Notes under the pieces: generated by a model
What the model saw: the letters and a program-made list of their open reading frames with translations, nothing else
What the model was told of the DNA's origin: nothing
The model's database searches: none
In this document: positions 1 through 6,200 of the stretch, in pieces
How the letters are laid out: each line of letters begins with the position of its first letter
How positions within the stretch are numbered: position 1 is the first letter of the stretch
NCBI GenBank assembly: GCA_038231615.1
Contig: JBBRLA010000524.1
Coordinates: 1 to 6,308 of the forward strand
Length of the DNA: 6,308 bases
From: JBBRLA01 sp038231615
GTDB lineage: Bacteria > Myxococcota_A > Polyangia > Palsa-1104 > JAEUJZ01
Reading direction: 5' to 3'
Translations under genes and position numbers: made by a program

Positions 1-1121
1 ACCGGCATGGCGTGGCGCCGCTCCAGGGGGGACAGGTTCCCCGCCCGCAGCATCCGCAGAGGGGAGCGCAGCGTGGTCCGTGCCAGGTTCTCCCCACGCT
101 CGTTGTAGTAGCCTGCCGCCCCCTTGCCGCCCGCCGCCGTCTTTCCGGCCTCTGGCGCGAAGAGGTACGCCCGCAGCGCCCCCGCCTTGCCCTCGTAGCT
201 GGCCGCCAGCACCCGGCCATAGCGGTAGAAGCCCTTGCCCAGAAAGACCTTCTCGACCACCACCCGGAAGCGGTCCCCGGCCTGGCTGGTCAGGGGCAGG
301 TCGGCGTCGTGGGCGAAGGTCTCGGTGACCATCACCGACAGGGTCTCCGACTCGCCGAGCTTCAGCATCGCCTCGGGCAGCGCGCCGTCCTTCTGCACCA
401 CCCCGGCCACCGTGACCGTCTGCATCGTCATCGGCCGGTCCTGCTTGCTGACCACGTAGCGTTCCATCGCGGTGTTGCCGGGCACCGAGGCGCCTACCGC
501 AGCCATGCGCTCCGCCCGGTAGCCCAGGTCCGGTGCCACCCGGTAGTCCACCGCCTGGAACTGGTCCTCGGCGTCATAGTACAGGGCCAGCGACTGCCCC
601 GGCCCGGGGCGGATGCCGGTCTCCCCGCCGCCGCTGACCGCCCCGTGCAGCGCCTCGGCGATGACCTCGCCCGGCTTGCCCTTGATCCCCTCGGCGGACA
701 GCGCCGTCTCGATGGTGGCGTCCTCCGACTCAAAGGGGACCTCGACCACCCGGTAAAACCCGCGCAGCGCCCCGGCCCCCTGCAAGGCCTTCTTCAGAGA
801 TCGCGGCACTGGCGGCGCCCCGGTGGGCCCTGGCAGAAGCGACGCCTGCCGCCCCGCGTCCGCCGCCCGCAAGAGCGCCGGCACCGATGTGCCATGTCGG
901 TAGTAGAGCACGTAGAGATTCACCGCCAGCAAACAGCCCATGACGAGCAAAACCCGCACAGAGCCGCGCAGCCGGTTCCCGGAAAGGCCCCCCCCCGCCC
1001 GACCGCCTGAAGAACGTCTCCCGGGCGCGCTTTTGGCCGTGCGCTTTCCCGGGCGCGGACCCCTGCGGGCGAGCAGTGCAGAAAGGAACTTGAGCTGTCG
1101 TGATCGTGAACGTCGAGGCAT
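1..1121 (-). CDS. M23 family (LytM/MepM-like) metallopeptidase, N-terminal part, cut at the left edge
   Basis: This is probably a zinc endopeptidase that cleaves peptidoglycan cross-links and is anchored in the inner membrane facing the periplasm. Translation gives 373 residues before the edge. Residues 1-53 are Arg/Lys/Gly-rich and cytoplasmic by charge, and about 54-74 form one hydrophobic segment (SVRVLLVMGCLLAVNLYVLYY minus its last residue). A non-catalytic periplasmic region follows. The recognisable block is residues 282-356: GDRFRVVVEKVF, YGRVLAASYEG, then GYYNERGENLARTTLRSPLR. It matches the conserved strand pattern that directly precedes the LytM domain in MepM/Csd3-type proteins (YYDExGxSLxxxFLRSPL). 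The zinc ligands (HxxxD and HxH) would lie beyond the window, so activity cannot be judged. ATG 1121 is chosen because an in-frame TAG sits at 1142-1140 and a weak purine-rich site (AAGAGA, 1136-1131) precedes it by 9 bases. ATG 941 (residue 61) is an alternative, but it would cut into the membrane segment. A nine-G run falls at codons 42-45. The flippase gene lies divergently upstream. Confidence 0.85.
   Translation of the reverse strand, partial: MPRRSRSRQLKFLSALLARRGPRPGKRTAKSAPGRRSSGGRAGGGLSGNRLRGSVRVLLVMGCLLAVNLYVLYYRHGTSVPALLRAADAGRQASLLPGPTGAPPVPRSLKKALQGAGALRGFYRVVEVPFESEDATIETALSAEGIKGKPGEVIAEALHGAVSGGGETGIRPGPGQSLALYYDAEDQFQAVDYRVAPDLGYRAERMAAVGASVPGNTAMERYVVSKQDRPMTMQTVTVAGVVQKDGALPEAMLKLGESETLSVMVTETFAHDADLPLTSQAGDRFRVVVEKVFLGKGFYRYGRVLAASYEGKAGALRAYLFAPEAGKTAAGGKGAAGYYNERGENLARTTLRSPLRMLRAGNLSPLERRHAMP
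988..996. repeat. Nine-base C/G homopolymer inside the M23 gene
   Basis: The plus strand has nine consecutive C residues, read as G on the coding strand. They fall at codons 42-45 of the M23 peptidase (Ala-Gly-Gly-Gly), between the first ATG and the membrane segment. The run is in frame as given. Tracts of this length can slip during replication and are also prone to sequencing error. A gain or loss of one base would disconnect the 1121 start from the peptidase frame and leave only downstream starts such as ATG 941. Confidence 0.9.
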
Positions 1122-1172
1122 GAGCGGTGATCTCTTGGGCTATCACGCCCGGACAGCCTTGTGAATTTTTTG

Positions 1173-1221
1173 GCCACTCTGCCCGTGGCGTAGAAAGATT
1201 GCGCGACGGGGTGGCGGCCAC
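1173..1221. promoter_or_regulatory. Clustered GTGGC/GCCAC half-sites, possible operator
   Basis: Four copies of the pentamer GTGGC or its complement lie within 49 bases: GCCAC 1173-1177, GTGGC 1185-1189, GTGGC 1211-1215 and GCCAC 1217-1221. The first pair forms an inverted repeat with a 7-base spacer. The second pair forms a near-perfect palindrome, GTGGC-G-GCCAC. The cluster sits 50-100 bases upstream of the M23 start, where a regulator of the divergent promoters could bind. This is inference from position and symmetry only, because short GC-rich palindromes arise by chance in DNA of this composition. Confidence 0.25.
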
Positions 1222-1243
1222 ATCCTGCGCAAGGAGTGCACGC

Positions 1244-1285
1244 ATGGCGAAAATCTGCACACCCGGCAAAATCGATCAAACGTAA
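1244..1285 (+). CDS. 13-codon mini-ORF with a strong Shine-Dalgarno, possible leader peptide
   Basis: The peptide reads MAKICTPGKIDQT and ends in TAA. AAGGAG at 1231-1236, seven bases before the ATG, is one of the best ribosome-binding sites visible in the window and is better than that of the flippase downstream. The codons are AT-richer than in the neighbouring genes. No repeated regulatory codon (for example a run of Trp or His) indicates classical attenuation. It could be a translated leader in the 5' region of the flippase transcript, the start of a decayed gene, or chance. No function is recognised. Confidence 0.25.
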   Translation: MAKICTPGKIDQT

Positions 1286-1398
1286 GATTGAATGCGAGAT
1301 TTTTAATATGCGATCAGAGGGGGAGTATAAACTGGCTCGTTCAGGGTCCCGTGGAGGTCGGAAGGCGCCCCAAAGGCACGGGTTGGCCGCACCGGCTC

Positions 1399-1413
1399 CG
1401 GCATGCGATGCCG
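1399..1413. other. Short perfect hairpin in the flippase upstream region
   Basis: CGGCAT (1399-1404) and ATGCCG (1408-1413) pair perfectly around a three-base GCG loop, about 120 bases before the flippase start. A second, looser inverted repeat lies upstream (CCCGTG 1348-1353 with CACGGG 1377-1382). The two could fold together in a 5' leader RNA. No T run follows, so an intrinsic terminator is not supported, and I recognise no riboswitch consensus. Confidence 0.3.
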
Positions 1414-1534
1414 ATGCTCAGACCGGTAGCAAAGCTGGTTCTGGATGGGGCCCGTGCAATCGAAGGGCTTTGTCAGGCGCCGGGGGCCCTCGCGAACTTG
1501 ACCCGCCCCTGCGGCTGAGGCAGCGTTACCGGCA

Positions 1535-3088
1535 GTGTCCTCTACAAACCTCGACAAGGACGACCTGGGCGCCTCCGCCAAGCGGGGGTTGCTCTACATC
1601 ACGGCCGCCAAGCTGTGGTTCATGATGGCCGGGCTGCTGGTGCAGTTCCTGCTGCCCCGGGCCCTGGGTTCCCCGGCGCTCTTCGGCGTGTGGACCCTGG
1701 TTGCGGCGTGGGTCTCGACGCCCAACAACGTGGTCGTCACCGCCACCATCCAGGCGGTGTCCTTCTTCGCCGCCAAGGGCGCCGCCGCCACCGAGCAGGC
1801 CAAGGCCACCGCCCTGCGCATGCAGGTCGCCGTCGGCGGCGGCGCTGCGCTGCTGTTCCTGGTGCTGGCACCGATCATCGCCAACTTCGAGCATGACGCC
1901 GAACTCACCGCCTATTTGCGCCTGGCCTCTGGGATCGTGCTCTGCTACAGCTTCTACGCGGTCTTTGTCGGCGCCGCCAATGGGGCGCGGCAGTTCCATA
2001 AACAGGCCGGCCTCGACATGGCCTTCTCCACCTTGCGGGCCCTGCTGGTCGTTGGCGGTGCCTGGATCTTCCACGCCATCCTGGCCTCGGTGGCCGGCTG
2101 GGTGCTGGCCGCGGCGATCATCCTGGTCGTCTCGATCGCGGTGGTCGGCCTGCCCAAAAAAGGCGCGGCGGCGGCGGCCGGAAACGCACTTTCGGTGGGC
2201 ACCATGCTGCGCTTCTCGGCGTGGATTCTGGTCTACCTTTCGGCCATCAACCTGCTCATGTTCGTCGATGGGTTTTGGCTGAAGCGCCTGTGCACGGAAT
2301 CGTATTCGGGCCTGGGCCCGGCAGGCGCCAAACGCACGGTGGACGCGCTGGTCGGGGTGTACGGCGCGGCGCAGACCGTGGCCCGGCTGCCCTATCAATT
2401 GATCCTGGCGGGGGCCTTCGTCATCTTCCCGGTGATGTCCCGCGCGGCGCTCGAAAAAGACCAGCAGCGCACCCGAGGCTACATCACCACCACCCTGCGC
2501 TACTCGCTGATCGCCACCTGCGCGCTGGCCCTTTCGTTGGGTATCCGCCCCGAGGCCAGCATGCGCCTGCTCTACCCGGCGGAGTATGCCACCGGCGCAT
2601 CGGCCCTGCAGGTGCTGCTCCTGTCCTATGTGTGTTTTTCGCTTTTGACCATCGCCGGGACCCTCACCAATGGCATGGGACGTACCAGACCGACGACGGC
2701 GATGGGTCTTGTGGCGGTGGTCCTGACCAACCTCACCATCCCCGCCGCCATCGGCGCCGCGCTGCGGGCCGGGCAACAACCCCTGCGCGCCGCGGCCACC
2801 GGCCTGGCCTGCGGCATGGTGCTGGGGCTGGCGCTTTTCCTAGTGTACCTGTGGCGCACCTTCCGCGCCAGCTTCCCGCCGCTCACGGTGGTCCGGGTGG
2901 CCATCGCCAGCGGGGTCGTGCTGCTGCTCGGCAGGGCCTGGCCGGCGGCGGGGACCGGCGGTCTTCTGGGCAGCAAGCTGGGGACGATCCTGTGCGCGGG
3001 GCTGGCGCCGCTCGGCTACCTGGCGGTGCTCTTCGCCAGCCGCGAACTCTCGCTGGCCGAGCTGCGTTCGCTGCGGAACCGCAGTTGA
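1535..3088 (+). CDS. MOP-superfamily polysaccharide flippase (Wzx/RfbX/MurJ-like), complete
   Basis: This 517-residue integral membrane protein is of usual length for the family. It probably flips a lipid-linked sugar unit across the inner membrane for O-antigen, capsule or exopolysaccharide assembly; the substrate cannot be told. About 12-14 hydrophobic segments are visible, for example near residues 27-43, 98-115, 130-148, 167-205, 228-247, 286-302, 322-337, 357-376, 388-408, 420-440, 450-468 and 482-500. Family-like signatures are the helix with VDGFWLKRL (244-252), GVYGAAQTVARLPYQLIL (274-291) followed by FPVMSRA, and LLYPAEYATGASALQVLLLSY (345-365, less its last residue) followed by NGMGRTRP. 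Residues 251-270 form a somewhat long Gly-rich loop. The start is GTG 1535: an in-frame TGA at 1499-1501 leaves it as the first start. The only Shine-Dalgarno candidate is GAGG at 1517-1520, at a long spacing of 14 bases. The gene stands alone, divergent from the M23 gene and convergent with the VIT gene, with no glycosyltransferases in view. Confidence 0.9.
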   Translation: MSSTNLDKDDLGASAKRGLLYITAAKLWFMMAGLLVQFLLPRALGSPALFGVWTLVAAWVSTPNNVVVTATIQAVSFFAAKGAAATEQAKATALRMQVAVGGGAALLFLVLAPIIANFEHDAELTAYLRLASGIVLCYSFYAVFVGAANGARQFHKQAGLDMAFSTLRALLVVGGAWIFHAILASVAGWVLAAAIILVVSIAVVGLPKKGAAAAAGNALSVGTMLRFSAWILVYLSAINLLMFVDGFWLKRLCTESYSGLGPAGAKRTVDALVGVYGAAQTVARLPYQLILAGAFVIFPVMSRAALEKDQQRTRGYITTTLRYSLIATCALALSLGIRPEASMRLLYPAEYATGASALQVLLLSYVCFSLLTIAGTLTNGMGRTRPTTAMGLVAVVLTNLTIPAAIGAALRAGQQPLRAAATGLACGMVLGLALFLVYLWRTFRASFPPLTVVRVAIASGVVLLLGRAWPAAGTGGLLGSKLGTILCAGLAPLGYLAVLFASRELSLAELRSLRNRS

Positions 3089-3124
3089 TGTCTTGTCCCT
3101 GGCCCTGCTCTATACCAGGTCACG

Positions 3125-3154
3125 TCAATGAAAAGCCAGTTGACGAAAAGCCAG
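3125..3154. repeat. Imperfect 15-bp tandem duplication
   Basis: Two adjacent 15-base units (3125-3139 and 3140-3154) agree at 12 of 15 positions and share the exact 10-mer GAAAAGCCAG at 3130-3139 and 3145-3154. CGTCAA (3123-3128) and TTGACG (3140-3145) also form an inverted repeat spanning the first unit. On the minus strand the units read as CTGGCTTTTC twice, just downstream of the large palindromic element. The T-rich stretches there could help release a transcript coming from the VIT gene. Confidence 0.75.
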
Positions 3155-3156
3155 CA

Positions 3157-3275
3157 AGAAGCACCTGGCCGGAGCAGATTTTGGCGCACCCCCACAGCGA
3201 CCGAGGGAGCGTACTACTGTACGTGACCGAAGGGAGTGAGGAGGTACGCCAAAAGCTGCCCGGCCAGGTGCTTCT
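3157..3275. repeat. 119-bp palindromic element with 16-bp terminal inverted repeats (MITE/REP-like or bidirectional terminator)
   Basis: The outer arms AGAAGCACCTGGCCGG (3157-3172) and its exact complement (3260-3275) pair over 16 bases. After one bulged base (A3173), pairing resumes with GCAG/CTGC, then TTTTGGCG/CGCCAAAA, then ACC/GGT, giving about 31 pairs with two mismatches. The interior has a direct repeat, GACCGAGGGAGCG (3199-3211) and GACCGAAGGGAGTG (3225-3238), on either side of an apical hairpin, CGTAC-TACT-GTACG (3210-3223). No transposase frame fits inside and no convincing target-site duplication flanks it. It lies between two convergent genes and ends two bases from the TAA of the VIT gene. 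Termination of both transcripts is therefore a reasonable role, although there is no clean T run directly after the right arm on the plus strand. A non-autonomous mobile element is the alternative. Confidence 0.8.
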
Positions 3276-3276
3276 G

Positions 3277-6200
3277 TTAATGGGAGATGAACTGGCCATC
3301 TTGTAAACGGTACTCCTTCACCCACTCGTCCGCTGCCAGATGCACCTTCACCCGGCTGATGCCCCGCTCGCCGCCTTCCTTCATCGCCAGGAGTTCCGCT
3401 TCCTGCACCCCCGGCACCCCGGCCATGCGCCGCACCGTGACACCCCACACCCCCTGTGCACCCCGTGCTAAGCGCCGGGCCTCGATGCCCACCGCCCCGC
3501 CGCGGATCTCCGCCCGCTCGCCCTCCTTCAGGCCCGGCGGCGTCAGGTACAGCCCCAGCCCCGCATCGGGTCGCATCGTGCTCAGCGCCACCATCAGCGC
3601 CCCGGTGTAGCCCGCGACCCCATCGCTGCGCCCGCGGGCGGCAAGCTGCCCCAGCAGGTTCTTGTCGTCCCGCGTGCGCGCATCATCCACCAGCCGTGAA
3701 AGCCGCGTCGCGTGCAGGGCCCTGGCCCAGGCCGCCGGCCCGCTTTGCTCCGCCCGCGCCCCCACCGCCTCGGCCACCCGCGCCGTCAACCGCAGCGCCT
3801 CGTCCGTGCGCCCGGCACCCGCGGCGGCATTGGCCAAAAGCAGGAACACCGTGTCATCCTGCGGCACCAGCCAGCCGAGGATCTGATACTCCCGATAGGC
3901 CGCGTCAAAAAGCCCATGGGCCTGGTACAGATCGCCCAATCGCCGCCGGGCCCATGGATCGAAGGGCGCGAACTCGACGATCTCCGAAAACGCCCGCGCC
4001 CCTTCTGCCCCATCCCCCGAGCGGAACAGGAACTCGCCGATTTCCTGCCGCACCGCCGCGTCCGCCCCCGGGTCGCTGCGCAGGGAATCGCACAGGCGCC
4101 GCGCCTCCGCCTTCTGCCCGGCCCGCTCCAAAAGCGCCAGCAGCCGCACCTTCAGCGCAATCGCCCGCGGCGAGAGCAAAAGGAAGCGCCGCAGCACCGC
4201 GATCTGCCCATCGACGGTCTTGGCCTTGACCAGCTCCTGCTCCAGCAGGCGCGGCTCGATGCCCCCGTCCAGCACCAGGCCCGCCTGCGCCGCCTGCACG
4301 TCGTTCTGCGTGCGCACCGCCCGCAAGATCTCCCGACGCAGGTACTCCTGCACCTCGGCCCGGTCGGCGTGGTCGTCGAAGCGGTGGTACAGGTCCACCT
4401 GCTCCGCCGTCCCGCCGGAAAGAGGCCGCATCAGATCCAGCAGCGCCCGCCGGTCGATGAAGCTGCGCAGCTCGCAGCGCGCCTCCGCGTCACGCCACAC
4501 CGACATGGCCCCGCCGGGCCCCGGGCTGCGCAAGAGACGCTCGCGCCACAGCGCCCGCCGCACCGACAGGTACGCCCGCGAGGCCCCGCTGCACGAACGC
4601 GCCCCGTCCCGCTGCTCCTGCTCCAGTTGCAGGGCGAAGAGCACTTCATGGGGTTTGCCGTCCGGCGAGGCCGGCAGGCGCAACCCGGAAATTGCCCGCT
4701 CGATGCAGCCTTCCACCTCCGAAGACCGCAGCGTCGAGGTGACCACCTTGGCCAGGGCCACCGTGCCATCCAGGGCAATCTTCACCCGCAGGGTGACCCG
4801 TCCCGAAAGCTCCGGGTGACCCGCCGCCTTGCGGTCGTAGCACACCCGGGCCGGCGCCTGCCGCTCGCCCAGCGCCTGCTGATAAAGCGGGTCCACGCCC
4901 ACCGCCCGCACCGACTGGGTGGACACGCCGCCCTCCAGGGCCACCGGGGCGTCTTCGGGGGGCCGTTCGCGCAGCGCCGGAGGCACGAAGGTGCCGACCT
5001 CCTCGTCCCCGATAAGCTGGGCATAGCCCCGGGAGGCGTCGCCGCCCACCACCATCGCGGTCCACGGCGTGACCACGGCGTAGCGCGTGCCGATGTCGCT
5101 GGCCGCCTCCTTGCCGGCGCCCCGCTGCAAGAGCCGCAAGAGGCGCGCCTGCGCCCATCGTCGGGCCAGGTCGCGATGGTCCTCGGCGTCCTTCATCGAC
5201 AGCCGGAATTCCTGGGTAAAGGGCTGCCCATCATCCGTGCGTCCCTTGACCACCAGCTTCTCCAGCCGCTCCGGCCGGTCCCGGCGCAGCCGCGCCACCA
5301 GGGTCAGCGGCTCGCCCCCGATCAAGGTCACCGGGGCCTCGGGGTAGATCACGTCCACGTCCTCCCCCAGCGACACCGTCACCGAGGTCAGCGCCGGCTG
5401 CGAAAGCCGGGTGAACAGATGCAGCGCCGCCCGTGCCGCCTCGGGGCGGTCCTCGATGCGCACCACGGCCTTGCCGCCGTTGGTGACCGCTTCCAGTAAA
5501 TCGACGTTGGCGTCGCTGCCCACGGCCACCGCGTAGATCCGCGGCAGGGGACCCAGGCGCAGAAGAGCGTCCCGCAGCTCCCCGGGCAAAAGCGCCCCGA
5601 CCGTGGGTCGGCCATCGCCCAGATAGACCACCGCCCCACGCCCATCAGGCAAGAGGCCCACCGCCCGCGAAAGGCCCAACAAGAGATCGCTGCCGCCCCC
5701 GGGCGCCTCCTTGCCCAGCGCCTCGATCAGCTCCTCCACCCGCGCCGAAGTCGCCGGCGCGACCGCCTCCTTTCCCAACGACCGCGCCGTCACTGACGAA
5801 ACGATTACCCCCACCCGATCCCCCGGGCCAAGCTGCTTCAGGAACGCCTGCGCCGCGGTGCGGGCCAGGTCCAGCCGTGCCGGGTCGGTCCCCGCGGACA
5901 CGTCCACCACCAGCACCAGGGAAAGGCCGGCGGCGGGCTTCCCGGGGTCCAGCACCGGCTGCGCCAGCACGTAGTGGGTGCCGTCGCCCTCATGGCCGCC
6001 GCGGTAGATCTCCAGCACGTCCCCCTTGCGCTCCTTCGGATCGAGCAGGTCCAGCACGAAGTCCGCCCGCGGGCGGAAGTCGCTTTTGCGCAAGATCACC
6101 TTGCTGCCCTCGACCTTGGCCCCCATGCCCGCCTCCAGCGCCCCGGCCTGCGCCGCCGAGAGGTCCACCTCCAGGGAAAACTCCCCCAGGTTGGGCGCGT

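Larger units (their letters stand above)
1122..1534. other. Divergent intergenic region between the M23 peptidase and flippase genes
   Basis: This 413-bp stretch should hold the promoters for both flanking genes. It has a visibly AT-richer core at about 1160-1335, including a T run at 1165-1171 and TTTTTAATAT around 1300-1309, while 1340-1534 returns to high GC. I find no convincing paired -35/-10 boxes. TAATAT (1304-1309) and TATAAA (1326-1331) resemble -10 boxes but lack good -35 partners at 16-18 bases. Frames that cross the region have coding content unlike the neighbouring genes and no family signature, so I annotate no long gene here. The small items inside it are listed separately. Confidence 0.7.

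Noticed and set aside
12..1010. Long plus-strand open frame opposite the M23 gene
   Set aside because: The translation is rich in Arg, His, Pro and Gln with no domain pattern, while the minus strand gives a recognisable M23 protein. It is an antisense shadow caused by GC-biased third positions.
1304..1331. TAATAT and TATAAA as -10 promoter boxes for the flippase
   Set aside because: No credible -35 hexamer is found at 16-18 bases upstream of either, so no promoter is called.
1288..1518. 76-codon plus-strand frame ending just before the flippase
   Set aside because: It has a TTG start with no Shine-Dalgarno and no family resemblance. It cannot be excluded, but nothing supports it beyond being open.
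1236..1625. 129-codon plus-strand frame across the intergenic region
   Set aside because: It starts with GTG without a good ribosome-binding site, overlaps the flippase start in another frame by about 90 bases, and has basic low-complexity content with no recognised family.
1526..2779. 417-codon minus-strand frame opposite the flippase
   Set aside because: It is low-complexity Gly/Arg/Gln/His-rich with no membrane segments or motifs, and it lies antisense to a clear multi-pass flippase.
3098..3119. CCTGG/CCAGG inverted repeat after the flippase stop as an intrinsic terminator
   Set aside because: The stem is only five pairs with a 12-base loop and no T run follows, so it is too weak to call.
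3712..5499. 595-codon plus-strand frame opposite the VIT gene
   Set aside because: Its composition is dominated by Arg, Pro, His, Leu and Gln without structure, and the opposite strand carries coherent vWA, AgmX/PglI-type and TPR-like regions.
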